This document shows, piece by piece, positions 31,239 through 40,097 of a stretch of DNA of 64,000 bases. The translations under genes and the position numbers were made by a program. The stretch lies in assembly GCA_945898215.1 (NCBI GenBank), contig CAMDHY010000001.1, positions 1-64,000 on the forward strand. Reading direction: 5' to 3'. The first letter of the stretch is position 1. The number at the start of each line of letters is the position of its first letter. This DNA is from Pseudoxanthobacter soli DSM 19599. GTDB taxonomy: Bacteria; Pseudomonadota; Alphaproteobacteria; Rhizobiales; Segnochrobactraceae. Under the pieces are notes generated by a model, which ran no database searches, was not told the origin of the DNA, and saw only the letters and a list, made by a program, of their open reading frames with translations.

Positions 31239-32900
31239 ATGCGCACGGTCGGTGAAGTCATCGTCGAGACGCTGGTGCTGAACGGCATCGACCGCGTGTT
31301 CTGCGTGCCGGGAGAGAGCTATCTCGGACTGCTCGACGCCCTCTACGGGCGCGGCGACATCGACACCGTCGTCTGTCGCCACGAGGCAGGGGCAGGCTTC
31401 ATGGCGCTCGCCGATGCCAGACTGACGCAGCGGCCGGGCGTTGCGCTGGTCAGCCGCGGACCCGGCGCCTGTAATGCGTCGATCGCCGTCCACACCAGCC
31501 AGCAGGACGAGGTGCCGTTCATCCTGATCGTCGGACAGGTTGCCGCCACCGACGTGCGCCGCGACGCCTTCCAGGAAATCGACTTCGACCAGATGTTCGG
31601 TTCCATCGCCAAGTGGACCGCCGAAGTGACCGATCCGGCCCGCATCGCCGAGACGCTCCTGCGGGCGATCCAGGTCGCGACCACCGGCGTGCCGGGCCCC
31701 GTCGTGCTCGCTGTCCCCGAGGACGTGCTCACCGCCGCGACGACGTCAGCGCCGGTGCGGCGCCAGGCACCGGTGCGTAGCGCCCCGCGCGCCGTCGACA
31801 TCGCCACTCTGCGCCGCCTGCTCGTCTCGGCCGAGCGGCCGCTGGTGGTCGCCGGCCCCGAGTTCGAGCGGGCCGGGGGCCGCGACGCCCTGCTCGCCTT
31901 CCTGCAGGCATGGGAGGTGCCCGCCGTCGTCAGCTTCCGCCGGCAGGACCTCTTGCCGAACGCCGATCGCCTCTACGCTGGCGACATGGGCCTCTCCAAC
32001 CCGCCCGCGCAGATGGAACTCCTGCGGCAGAGCGACCTCGTGCTGGTGCTGGGCGCGCAGCTCTCCGACATCACCACCCAGGGCTACGGCTTCCCGACCC
32101 TCGTCCGGCCCCAGATGACGCTCGTCCACGTCCATTCGGATCCGGCGGTGATCGGCACGCATTTCGCTGCCGACCTCGCGATCGCCTGTGATCCGGCCGA
32201 ACTGATCGACGCCCTCGGCATGCCCGCTCCGGCCGCACCCGCCGGGCGCACGGCCTGGATCGATCGCCTCAAGGCGGTGCAGCGTGACATCGCCGCGCCG
32301 CGCCGGCACGCGGTCGAGGACGGCGTGCCGTTCGAGGCAGCGGTCGCTACGCTGGCGACGTGCCTGCCGCCGGACGCGATCGTCACGGTCGACGCCGGCA
32401 CCTTCGGCGCGCCGGTTTACCGCGTCGTGCCGTTCACGCCGCCGCAGCGGCTGCTCGCGCCGATCTCCGGTGCCATGGGCTTCGGAGTCCCCGCGGCGGT
32501 CGCGGCTGCACTGCGCGCGCCGGGGCGGCCGGTGATCTGCCTCGTCGGGGACGGCGGCTTCCTGATGACCGGCAACGAGCTCGCGGTGGCGATGGAGCGG
32601 CAGCTGTCCATCAAGGTGATCCTGTCGGAGAACGGCTCCTACGGCTCGATCCGCCTCCATCAGGAGCGCGACTATCCCGGCCGCACTGTCGGCACCAGCT
32701 TCGCCAACCCGGACTTTGACCTGATCGGCCGCGCCTTCGGAATGACGGTGACGCGCCTCCGCCGCGAGGACGAACTCGAGCGTCTGCCGGTGCTGCTGTC
32801 CGCGCCGGGAAGCGCCATGATCGTCGTGGAGACGAGCCTCGCCGCCATCCTGCCGAGGCCATGGCCCGTGGCGGTCGGATCCGCCGGCGGATCTGCCTGA
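31239..32900 (+). CDS. Thiamine diphosphate-dependent enzyme (acetolactate synthase-like)
   Basis: A 553-residue enzyme with the three-domain layout of acetolactate synthase/benzaldehyde lyase relatives. The catalytic Glu is E49 (RHEAGAGFMA). The central domain carries LVVAGPEFERAGGRDALL. The ThDP site has GDGGFLMTGNELAVAM near residue 437 followed by ENGSYGSIR. Activity could be decarboxylation, C-C ligation or cleavage of a 2-keto acid or acyloin. Lacking a nearby small regulatory subunit, it is unlikely to be biosynthetic IlvB. ATG 31239 is chosen because the upstream open frame is low-complexity. Confidence 0.88.
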   Translation: MRTVGEVIVETLVLNGIDRVFCVPGESYLGLLDALYGRGDIDTVVCRHEAGAGFMALADARLTQRPGVALVSRGPGACNASIAVHTSQQDEVPFILIVGQVAATDVRRDAFQEIDFDQMFGSIAKWTAEVTDPARIAETLLRAIQVATTGVPGPVVLAVPEDVLTAATTSAPVRRQAPVRSAPRAVDIATLRRLLVSAERPLVVAGPEFERAGGRDALLAFLQAWEVPAVVSFRRQDLLPNADRLYAGDMGLSNPPAQMELLRQSDLVLVLGAQLSDITTQGYGFPTLVRPQMTLVHVHSDPAVIGTHFAADLAIACDPAELIDALGMPAPAAPAGRTAWIDRLKAVQRDIAAPRRHAVEDGVPFEAAVATLATCLPPDAIVTVDAGTFGAPVYRVVPFTPPQRLLAPISGAMGFGVPAAVAAALRAPGRPVICLVGDGGFLMTGNELAVAMERQLSIKVILSENGSYGSIRLHQERDYPGRTVGTSFANPDFDLIGRAFGMTVTRLRREDELERLPVLLSAPGSAMIVVETSLAAILPRPWPVAVGSAGGSA

Positions 32901-32922
32901 GCCTTGCAGCGAGGACGATGAC

Positions 32923-34029
32923 ATGAACGTCGACGCGGACCTTGTCCGCCAGCAGATCGCGGCCATCCTGCAAGGCTGGGGGATGGCGGCGCCGGGTGCC
33001 GCCGCCACGGCGGCGCTGATGGCGGAAACCGACCTGCTCGGCGTCGATTCCCACGGCATCTCGATGTTGATGATGTACGAGGCGATGCACGAGGCCGGAC
33101 AGCTGAAGCTCGATGCCGAGCCGCGGATCGTCCGGGACGCGCCGTGCACCGCCTTGATCGACGCCGGGGCAGGGCTCGGACATGCCGTCTCAGCGATGGC
33201 GATGAACCTCGCCGTCGACAAGGCGGCCGTCTGCGGCCTCGGGCTCGTCGGCGTGCGCAATTCGCATCACTTCGGCGCCGCCGGGCTCTATTCGCGGCTC
33301 GCAGCGGCGCGCGGCATGATCGGGTTCGTCACCAGTTCGACGCGGATGATCACGATGGTGCCGACGGGCGGGGCCATGCCGGTGCTCGGCACCAATCCGA
33401 TCGCCTTCGCGGCGCCGGCCGGGCGCCATGCGCCGTTCTCGCTCGACATGGCGACGACCACCGCCGCGGTCAACAAGGTGAAGGTCTACGACCTGAAGAA
33501 CCGGCCGCTCCCGGAAGGGTGGGTGGTGGACGGCAAGGGCACTGCCGTCACCGACGCCGCCGAGGCGATGAAGATCCTCTTCAGCCGGGAGGAGGGCGGG
33601 CTCACGCCGCTGGGAGGTAAAGCGGAGCTTGGCAGTCACAAGGGCTACGGGCTCGGCATGCTCGTGCACATCCTCGCCGGCACGCTGATGGGCGGCTCGT
33701 TCTCGCCGATCCACCAGCGCACCAAGAAGCCCGCCGACGGCGACAACATCGGCCACTTCTTCCTCGCCATCGACCCGAAGTCGTTCCGCGACGAAGGTGA
33801 TTTCGAGGACGACCTCGATGCGGTGATCGACGTGCTGCGGGCGACACCACCGGCCGACCCAGCCCAGCCGGTGCAGGTTGCCGGCGACCCGGAGGAGGCC
33901 AACCGAGCCGAGCGGCTGTTGGCCGGCATCCCGATCCCGCCGAAGCTGGAGGAACACCTGCGCGCCATCTGCGCACGCGTCGGCGTTCCCTTCCTGCTGG
34001 TCGACAAGGCCGCAGCCCCGAGAGCGTGA
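32923..34029 (+). CDS. Type-2 malate/L-lactate dehydrogenase family oxidoreductase
   Basis: A 368-residue NAD(P)-dependent oxidoreductase of the Ldh_2 (malate/L-lactate/ureidoglycolate) family. Motifs are GVDSHGISML (about 40-49), VRNSHHFGAAG with the catalytic His, and PTGGAMPVLGTNPIAFAAPA. HKGYGLGMLVHILAG lies near residue 242. The family interconverts 2-hydroxy and 2-keto acids, or reduces cyclic imines; the substrate here is unassigned. It follows the ThDP enzyme by 22 bases, so a shared 2-keto acid is plausible. It is convergent with the FAD-linked dehydrogenase, 17 bases away. Confidence 0.92.
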   Translation: MNVDADLVRQQIAAILQGWGMAAPGAAATAALMAETDLLGVDSHGISMLMMYEAMHEAGQLKLDAEPRIVRDAPCTALIDAGAGLGHAVSAMAMNLAVDKAAVCGLGLVGVRNSHHFGAAGLYSRLAAARGMIGFVTSSTRMITMVPTGGAMPVLGTNPIAFAAPAGRHAPFSLDMATTTAAVNKVKVYDLKNRPLPEGWVVDGKGTAVTDAAEAMKILFSREEGGLTPLGGKAELGSHKGYGLGMLVHILAGTLMGGSFSPIHQRTKKPADGDNIGHFFLAIDPKSFRDEGDFEDDLDAVIDVLRATPPADPAQPVQVAGDPEEANRAERLLAGIPIPPKLEEHLRAICARVGVPFLLVDKAAAPRA

Positions 34030-34046
34030 TCCGGCGGCAGCGGCCG

Positions 34047-35501
34047 TCAGCCGAGTACCTTGCCCGGATTGAGCAGCCCGGCCGGGTCGAAGGCGGCTTT
34101 CAAACGCGCCATCAGCTCGATCTCGAGCTCCGGCTTGTAGTGCTTCATCTCCTCGAGCCGCAGCCGGCCGATGCCATGCTCGGCTGAAATGGATCCGCCG
34201 AGCCCGACCGCGATATCGTGCGTGATGCGATTCGCCGCCGCGAGCCGCATCTCCCAGAGGTCGCCCGGCTCGCCGGACGCCTGAATCGGATTGAAGTGGA
34301 TGTTGCCGTCGCCGAGGTGGCCGAAGGCGAACGGGCGGATGCCGGGAAACGCCACCGCCAAGGCCGCATTCGCCTCGGCAAGGAAGCGGGGGACCTTCGA
34401 GACCGGCACCGAGATGTCGTGCTTGAAAGACACGCCCTCGTGTTTCTGGCCCTCGGGGATCGCCTCGCGGATGCGCCACAGGGCTGCGGCCTGATCGATC
34501 GATGACGCGATCACGCCGTCGACCACCTCGCCGGCCTCCAGCGCCTCCGCGAACGCGGCGCCGATGCCGTCGGCGAGATCGTCCTCGGCGTCCTGGCTCG
34601 CCACTTCCGCCAGCACATACCAGGGGTGGGGGGTCGCCAGCGGATCGCGGATGTCCGGCACGTGCCGGCGGGCGACCTCGATGCACACCCGCTCGATCAG
34701 TTCGCAGGCCTGTAGCCGTTCGCCGAACCGAGCCTTGAGCCGCTGCAGCCAGCCGAGGGCGCGGTCGGGGCTCTCCATCCCGACCATCACGGTCGCCGAA
34801 ACCCTCGGCAACGGCGCGAGCTTCAGCACCGCAGCCGTGACAATGCCGAGCGTGCCCTCCGAGCCGATGAAGACGTGCCGCAGATTGTAGCCGGCATTGT
34901 CCTTGCGAAGCGCCCGCAGGCCGTCCCAGAGGCGTCCGTCCGGCATCACCACCTCGAGGCCGACGACGAGTTCGCGCATCGAGCCGTAGCGGAGCGCGTT
35001 GATGCCGCCGGCGTTCGTGGCGATGTTGCCGCCGATGGTGCAACTGCCTTCCGCGCCGAGCGACAGCGGAAACAGCCGGTCGTGCCGCCGGGCCGCCGAC
35101 TGCACGTCGGCGAGGATGCAGCCGGACTCCACCACCATGGTGTCGTTCTCGATGTCGATCGACCGGATGCGGTTGAGGCGGCGCGTGGTGATCAGCACCT
35201 CGTCGCCGCCCTCACGCGGCTGGCCGCCACCGGTCAGACCGGTGTTGCCCCCTTGGGTGACGATCGCCACGCCGGCGTCCGCGCAGATCCGCACCACGGC
35301 CTGCAACTCGGCCGTGGTCGCGGGCTGCACGACTACGGCGGCCGACCCGATCCAGCCGTCGCGCCAGGATTCCAGCATCGGCTTCATCTCGGCGGGATCC
35401 TCGATGACACCGCGTTCACCGACGGCCGCGCGGATCGGCCCGAGGATGCGGTCGCGCACGGCGACGCTGGGGGGATGTCTCGTCATGTCGGCTTGCCCCA
35501 C
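34047..35501 (-). CDS. FAD-linked D-2-hydroxyacid dehydrogenase (D-lactate/D-2-hydroxyglutarate type)
   Basis: About 484 residues. FAD_binding_4 domain: VTQGGNTGLTGGGQP near 85-99, GSCTIGGNIATNAGGINALR near 150-170 and GSEGTLGIVTAAVLKL near 225. The C-terminal FAD-oxidase domain ends HGIGRLRLEEMKHY and DPAGLLNPGKVLG, typical of GlcD/D-2-hydroxyglutarate dehydrogenases. FGHLGDGNIHFN carries the metal/substrate histidines. It should oxidise a D-2-hydroxyacid to the 2-keto acid, passing electrons to a quinone or ETF. ATG 35486 (MTRHPPS) is an alternative start. With the Ldh_2 gene on the opposite strand the locus can handle both hydroxyacid configurations. Confidence 0.92.
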   Translation of the reverse strand: MGQADMTRHPPSVAVRDRILGPIRAAVGERGVIEDPAEMKPMLESWRDGWIGSAAVVVQPATTAELQAVVRICADAGVAIVTQGGNTGLTGGGQPREGGDEVLITTRRLNRIRSIDIENDTMVVESGCILADVQSAARRHDRLFPLSLGAEGSCTIGGNIATNAGGINALRYGSMRELVVGLEVVMPDGRLWDGLRALRKDNAGYNLRHVFIGSEGTLGIVTAAVLKLAPLPRVSATVMVGMESPDRALGWLQRLKARFGERLQACELIERVCIEVARRHVPDIRDPLATPHPWYVLAEVASQDAEDDLADGIGAAFAEALEAGEVVDGVIASSIDQAAALWRIREAIPEGQKHEGVSFKHDISVPVSKVPRFLAEANAALAVAFPGIRPFAFGHLGDGNIHFNPIQASGEPGDLWEMRLAAANRITHDIAVGLGGSISAEHGIGRLRLEEMKHYKPELEIELMARLKAAFDPAGLLNPGKVLG

Positions 35502-35617
35502 GGCTTCGAGAAGAACTTGGACCGATTCCGGCGCCCATCACACCGGGCACGTCGAGGCTCGGGATACCCACGCGCGCTTCGACGCGATCCCGCATAGAGA
35601 TGACTGTTTCGCCCACG

Positions 35618-36526
35618 CTAGGGCGCCTGAACGCCGCTGGTGTTGAGGAAGACCGAATAAAGCGACGAGGTCGCCGTGATGAACAGGCGATTCTTGCGGG
35701 GGCCCCCGAAGGTGAGGTTGGCGACCGGTTCCGGGATGAGGATCTTGCCGAGCAGATCGCCGGTCGGCGAATAGCACTGGACGCCGTCGCCGGCACTGGT
35801 CCAGACGTTGCCCCCGACGTCGAGCCGCAGCCCGTCCGGAATGCCGGGTTCGATGACGGCGAAGACACGGTCGGCGGAGAGGGTGTTGGCGTCGGAGACG
35901 TCGAAAGCCCGTATGTGGTGCGGCTTGTCGGCACCATGCGAGCGGCCCGAGTCGGCGATGAACAAGGTCTTCCCGTCACCGGAAAAGGCGAGCCCGTTCG
36001 GCTTGTCGAAATCGTCGGCAACCATCTCGACGCTGCCGTCGCCTGGATCGACCCGGTAGACGTTGCAGCGGCCGATTTCGCTCTCGGCCTTGTGGCCTTC
36101 GTAGTCGGTGAGGATGCCGTAGGTCGGATCGGTAAACCAGATTGTACCATCGGCCCTCACCACCACGTCGTTCGGCGAGTTCAGCCGCTTGCCCCGGTAG
36201 CGGTCGGCCACAACCGTGATCGCACCGTCGTATTCCGTGCGCGTGACGCGTCGGGCACCATGCTCGCAGGTGATCAGCCGGCCCTGGCGGTCGCGGGTGT
36301 TGCCGTTCGAGAAGTTCGCCGGAGAGCGGAACAGCGTGACCGCGCCGCTCTCCTCGTCCCAGCGCAGCATGCGGTCGTTGGGAATGTCGCTCCACACGAG
36401 GTATCGGCCGTCTGCGAAATAGACGGGCCCCTCGGCCCAACGCGTCCCTTGGTGGAGGCGCTCGAGATTGCAGATGGGGATGATCAACGAGGAAAAGCGG
36501 TCATCGAGCGATTCGAAGTAGGACAT
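35618..36526 (-). CDS. SMP-30/gluconolactonase family hydrolase
   Basis: A 302-residue six-bladed beta-propeller lactonase. WAEGPVYFADGRYLVWSDIPND near the N-terminus supplies the metal-binding Glu. SPNDVVVRADGTIWFTDPTYG and DFDKPNGLAFSGDGKTLFIADS supply the Asn and Asp ligands, and PDGLRLDVGGNVWTSAGDGV follows. Members open sugar or other lactones with a divalent metal. In this cluster it would fit hydrolysis of a lactone formed by a sugar dehydrogenase or a Baeyer-Villiger type step, but no substrate is shown. It is probably co-transcribed with the FAD-linked dehydrogenase (116-base gap). Confidence 0.92.
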   Translation of the reverse strand: MSYFESLDDRFSSLIIPICNLERLHQGTRWAEGPVYFADGRYLVWSDIPNDRMLRWDEESGAVTLFRSPANFSNGNTRDRQGRLITCEHGARRVTRTEYDGAITVVADRYRGKRLNSPNDVVVRADGTIWFTDPTYGILTDYEGHKAESEIGRCNVYRVDPGDGSVEMVADDFDKPNGLAFSGDGKTLFIADSGRSHGADKPHHIRAFDVSDANTLSADRVFAVIEPGIPDGLRLDVGGNVWTSAGDGVQCYSPTGDLLGKILIPEPVANLTFGGPRKNRLFITATSSLYSVFLNTSGVQAP

Positions 36527-36972
36527 TCAAGTACCCCCGGCGGTTTGCCGCCTTCTACGGGCGACGGTTTGCTGCGACCGGCAGGATCAGTCGACCCCGT
36601 ACGGGTGCCGGCGCTCCAGAGATCGACGGCCGGCATGCTAGCAGCTGAACCCGAGTGTGGTGTCTGGCAGACGGCGGAGCCGCGTCGGGTCCGGGAGCCG
36701 GCGGAGCGGCGGCAATGTCGTCCCTCCGCGACGCCGAGGAGTGCGTGCGGCGCGCGCAACCGGCGGCCTTCTCGACCGGCAAAGCAAATTGATCCGTGGC
36801 AAGGTGCCCTTGCAGCGTTGCCGGCAGGGTCGATGCATCGGCGCCGGCACCCCTCTGCCGCAAACACGCACGGGAGGGCGGCTGCGCCCGTCATCCCGTG
36901 GCCACCACCGCATCGCAGGGCGCCGCGACACGCCGCCGCAAAGGTGCGGCAAACGCCGAGGGACCGACGACG
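36527..36972. other. Gene-free region upstream of the kinase fusion gene
   Basis: 446 bases, GC-rich, with divergent genes on either side. Long frames here are compositional. It should contain promoters for the SMP-30 gene and for the kinase gene; I see no distinct motif. GAGGGA, ten bases before ATG 36973, is a weak ribosome site. Confidence 0.35.
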
Positions 36973-38562
36973 ATGGTGACAGGCACTCGAAACGTCCCGG
37001 GTCCCGACGAAGACACCGCAGCACTCGCGCCGCCCCAGACCGAGGTGGTGTCCCTCCTGCTCGCCACCCCGACCAACGACGGCACGCCCCCCGTCCGCAT
37101 CGACACCCACGGCGCGGTCGTCGTTCTGTCCGGTGGCGACGTCTACAAGATGAAGCGGGCCATTCGCTTGCCGTTCATGGACCTGTCGACGCTCGAGCGG
37201 CGGCGGATCGCCTGCGAGCGCGAGGTCGAGGTCAACGCCGGTTTCGCCCCCGATCTCTATCGTGGCGTGGTCGCCGTCCGGCGGTGCCCGGAAGGCGGCC
37301 TCACGCTGGACGGCGAGGGGGACCCGGTCGAGTGGCTCGTCCACATGCGGCGCTTCGACGAGGGCCAGACGTTCGACCGGCTGGCCGATCGCGGCACGCT
37401 CGACTTCGGCCTCCTGCAGGCGACCGCCGCCGCCGTCGCCGAGGCGCACGCTCGGGCACCCGAACGGCGGGCAGCGCCCTTCGTCGAGCAGTTGCGGGCG
37501 ATCGCCGGCGAGAACACCGCAACGCTGCTGCAGATCGGCCTGGTCGCCGATCCGGTCCGGATCGAAGAGCTGTCGTGCGACACCCTGCGCGCCCTCGATG
37601 CCGTCGCGCCGATGCTGCGCCGGCGGATTTGCGGCGGCTACGTGCGACGCTGCCACGCCGACCTGCATCTGCGGAACCTGGTCCTCATCGATGGTCGGCC
37701 GACACTCTTTGACGCCCTCGAGTTCGACGAGGATCTCGCTACCATCGACATCCTCTACGACCTCGCCTTCCTGGTCATGGATCTGCTGAATCGCGGCCGG
37801 GTCGCCGAGGCGAACTGGGTGTTCAACCGCTATCTGACCGAGGCGCGCGACGAGGCTGGGCTTCCCGGCCTGGCGGCGATGCCGCTGTTTCTCGCCGTCC
37901 GTGCCACCATCCGCGCCAAGATCGAGGCAGTGCGCCGGCAGCAAACCGGCAAGGCCGACCATGCGGCCACGGCGGAGCACTATCTGGCGCTCGCCGAAGC
38001 GGCGCTGCGACCGCAGCCGCCGCGCCTGGTGGCGATCGGTGGACTGTCGGGCAGCGGCAAGAGCTCGATCGCCGCCCGCATCTCCGCCAACACCGGAGGT
38101 CCGCCCGGCGCGGTCCACCTGCGCAGCGACGTCGAGCGCAAGGCGATGTCCGGTGTCACCGAGTTCGATCGCCTGCCGGAAGCGGCCTACGACCGCGCGA
38201 CCACCGATGCGGTCTACGCCGCCATGAACCGCAAGGCGGCGACCATCCTCGGGGCCGGGCTCGGCGTCGTGGTCGACGCGGTCCACCAGCAGGAGAGCGA
38301 GAGGCTTGCCATCGCCGCGGTGGCGGACCGGCTCGGTGTGCAGTTCGACGGAATCTGGCTCGACGCCCCTGCCGGTTTGCTCTCCGACCGCGTCGCGGCC
38401 CGGCGCGGGGATGCGTCCGATGCCGACCGGCGCGTCGTCGCCGAACAGGTGGCGCGCGATTGCGGCCGGATCGTCTGGCGCCGCGTCGATGCCGCCCGGC
38501 CTCTCGATGCCGTAGTGGCGGAGGTGGAGGCGATCCTGTTCGAAGCTGCGCGCGCGACCTAA
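36973..38562 (+). CDS. Aminoglycoside-phosphotransferase-like / P-loop kinase fusion protein
   Basis: A 529-residue two-domain protein. The N-terminal part (about 1-340) is a protein-kinase-like APH fold: GDVYKMKRAI with the ATP-binding Lys, CHADLHLRNLVLIDGRPT (catalytic Asp and Asn), and LFDALEFDEDLATIDILYDL for metal binding. The C-terminal part (about 350-529) is a P-loop kinase with IGGLSGSGKSSIAARI and a later VVDAVHQQESER. Such fusions are widespread in alphaproteobacteria under the label bifunctional aminoglycoside phosphotransferase/ATP-binding protein; the true substrate is not established, and antibiotic resistance should not be assumed. ATG 36973 is chosen over upstream frames that are low-complexity. 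Confidence 0.88.
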   Translation: MVTGTRNVPGPDEDTAALAPPQTEVVSLLLATPTNDGTPPVRIDTHGAVVVLSGGDVYKMKRAIRLPFMDLSTLERRRIACEREVEVNAGFAPDLYRGVVAVRRCPEGGLTLDGEGDPVEWLVHMRRFDEGQTFDRLADRGTLDFGLLQATAAAVAEAHARAPERRAAPFVEQLRAIAGENTATLLQIGLVADPVRIEELSCDTLRALDAVAPMLRRRICGGYVRRCHADLHLRNLVLIDGRPTLFDALEFDEDLATIDILYDLAFLVMDLLNRGRVAEANWVFNRYLTEARDEAGLPGLAAMPLFLAVRATIRAKIEAVRRQQTGKADHAATAEHYLALAEAALRPQPPRLVAIGGLSGSGKSSIAARISANTGGPPGAVHLRSDVERKAMSGVTEFDRLPEAAYDRATTDAVYAAMNRKAATILGAGLGVVVDAVHQQESERLAIAAVADRLGVQFDGIWLDAPAGLLSDRVAARRGDASDADRRVVAEQVARDCGRIVWRRVDAARPLDAVVAEVEAILFEAARAT

Positions 38563-38578
38563 GGCGGGTTGGCGCCGC

Positions 38579-39757
38579 CTACAGCAGACCGCGACCGGCG
38601 AGGTTGCGCATCAAGGCCGCGATGCCGAATGTCCAGGGCGGGCATTCAGTGGAGAGGCCGACACGGTTGACGAGAGCGCCGAGTGCTGGCGCCGCGATGC
38701 GCACGACGTCGCCAGTCCGGTGGGTGAAGCCGCTGCCGCCCACGCCGCGGTCCTTCACTGGCGCGAACATGGTCCCGAGAAACAGGCAGAAGCCATCCGG
38801 GTACTGGTGATGCCGCCCGGCCGCCGCAGCGACCAGGCTCTCCGGCGAGCGGCTGATCTTGCGCATCGACGAGCGGCCGTCGAGGCGGAAGCCGTCCTCG
38901 CCCTCCACCACCAGGTCCAGGTCGGCACCGCGCGCGTCCGCGATCGAGAAGGTCTTGTCGAACAGGCGGACGAATGGGCCGATGGCGGCGGAGGCATTGT
39001 TGTCCTTCGCCTTGCCCAGGAGCAGGGCCGAGCGCCCCTCGACGTCGCGCAGATTGACGTCGTTGCCGAGGCTCGCGCCGACGATGTGGCCGACGCTCGA
39101 AACAACCAACACGATCTCGGGCTCCGGATTGTTCCAGGACGAGGTCGCCAGCACACCGACGTCAGCACCCAAGCCCACCGCCGACAGCGGCTGGGCCTTG
39201 GTGAACACCTCCGCGTCCGGTCCAATGCCCACCTCGAGATATTGCGACCACGCCTTGCGCTCGATTAGGGCCGCCTTGAGCCGCATCGCCTCGTCCGAGC
39301 CGGGGACGAGCTTCGACAGGTCGGTGCCGATCAGGGCCGTGAGTTCGGCGCGCACCGCGCCGGCGCGTTCGGGCGCACCGTGCGCCTGTTCCTCGATGAC
39401 GCGCTCGAGCAGGCTCTCGACGAAGGTGACGCCGCACGCCTTGACCGCCTGCAGATCGACCGGGGCCAGCAGCCACGGCCGGTTTTCGTCGCGGTGGCGC
39501 GCGTCGCTGTTGGCGACGATTTCGGCGACGGTGCCGATCGCCGTGCCCGCGGCGGACGCCGCCATAGCGGCGGGATCGGGTGCCTCGCAGAGGTCGCGCA
39601 CCGTCGGGTGCGCCTTGTCGGTGATGTCGACGACGGTTTCGCCGCGCAGCACGCAGACGCTCGGGCCGATCCCGGGGCGGAAGACGCGCGCGACGAGGGT
39701 TCCGGCGGTGCCGTCGACCGGCAGCACGTCGGCCGCAGACAGGAGAGGCTTTGACAT
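38579..39757 (-). CDS. Fumarylacetoacetate hydrolase-family protein
   Basis: A 392-residue FAH-fold protein starting at ATG 39757 (MSKPLLSAADVLP). The C-terminal FAH domain has the metal/active-site region FVESLLERVIEEQ, then NPEPEIVLVVSSVGHIVGAS and GNDVNLRDVEGRSALLLGKAKD. Members hydrolyse or dehydrate 2,4-diketo or 2-keto-3-deoxy acids with Mg2+ or Mn2+. The open frame runs on into the tRNA-Ser(TGA) gene, so an upstream start is excluded. It is convergent with the kinase fusion gene (16-base gap). A role with the catabolic island to its left is possible, since 2-keto-3-deoxy acids are typical intermediates there. Confidence 0.9.
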   Translation of the reverse strand: MSKPLLSAADVLPVDGTAGTLVARVFRPGIGPSVCVLRGETVVDITDKAHPTVRDLCEAPDPAAMAASAAGTAIGTVAEIVANSDARHRDENRPWLLAPVDLQAVKACGVTFVESLLERVIEEQAHGAPERAGAVRAELTALIGTDLSKLVPGSDEAMRLKAALIERKAWSQYLEVGIGPDAEVFTKAQPLSAVGLGADVGVLATSSWNNPEPEIVLVVSSVGHIVGASLGNDVNLRDVEGRSALLLGKAKDNNASAAIGPFVRLFDKTFSIADARGADLDLVVEGEDGFRLDGRSSMRKISRSPESLVAAAAGRHHQYPDGFCLFLGTMFAPVKDRGVGGSGFTHRTGDVVRIAAPALGALVNRVGLSTECPPWTFGIAALMRNLAGRGLL

Positions 39758-39809
39758 CGCTCGGGCGTCTCCGGAAGGTGGCGGCGTCAGGCCAAGGTCG
39801 GCGGGCTTC

Positions 39810-39899
39810 TGGCGGATGGGGTGGGATTCGAACCCACGAGGGGCTTGCACCCCTGGCGGTTTTCAAGACCGCTGCCTTCAACCACTCGGCCACCCATCC
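39810..39899 (-). tRNA. tRNA-Ser (anticodon TGA)
   Basis: The reverse complement starts GGATGGGTGGCCGAGTGG and ends with encoded CCA (39810-39812). The acceptor arm GGATGG pairs CCATCC. The anticodon loop reads CTTGAAA, giving TGA. A long variable arm (CAGGGGTGCAAGCCCCTCG region) and GGTTCGAATCC T loop are present. It is the second serine tRNA in this window, in the same orientation as the first. Confidence 0.97.
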
Positions 39900-40097
39900 G
39901 TCCCGACTGCATCCGTCGATCCGCTTGGCCGTGTCAAGTCGTGGAAATGGCGCTCGGCGCCCGTCGTCGTGGTGCGGGGACGACGAACGGCGCGGCGGAG
40001 GGGTGCGCCGTGGGGGCCCCGCCGCCACCACGGCGATCCGACGCCGGTTCCCCCGCGTATCGGCACCACGGAGCAGAAGGCGTGGAAGGAGGTCTCG

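Noticed and set aside
20788-32900. Sulfoquinovose (sulfo-SMO) pathway
   Set aside because: That pathway also has an FMNH2-dependent monooxygenase, a flavin reductase and an ABC importer. However, the two monooxygenases here look closer to limonene-monooxygenase-like members than to alkanesulfonate-type enzymes, and no glycosidase or sulfite exporter is visible.
36973-38562. Aminoglycoside resistance gene
   Set aside because: Only the kinase fold is shared. The fusion with a P-loop kinase is a widespread chromosomal family with no demonstrated resistance role that I know of.
38579-39850. FAH-family gene starting at 39850
   Set aside because: The first 31 codons would lie partly inside tRNA-Ser(TGA) and are not homologous. 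ATG 39757 is the sensible start.
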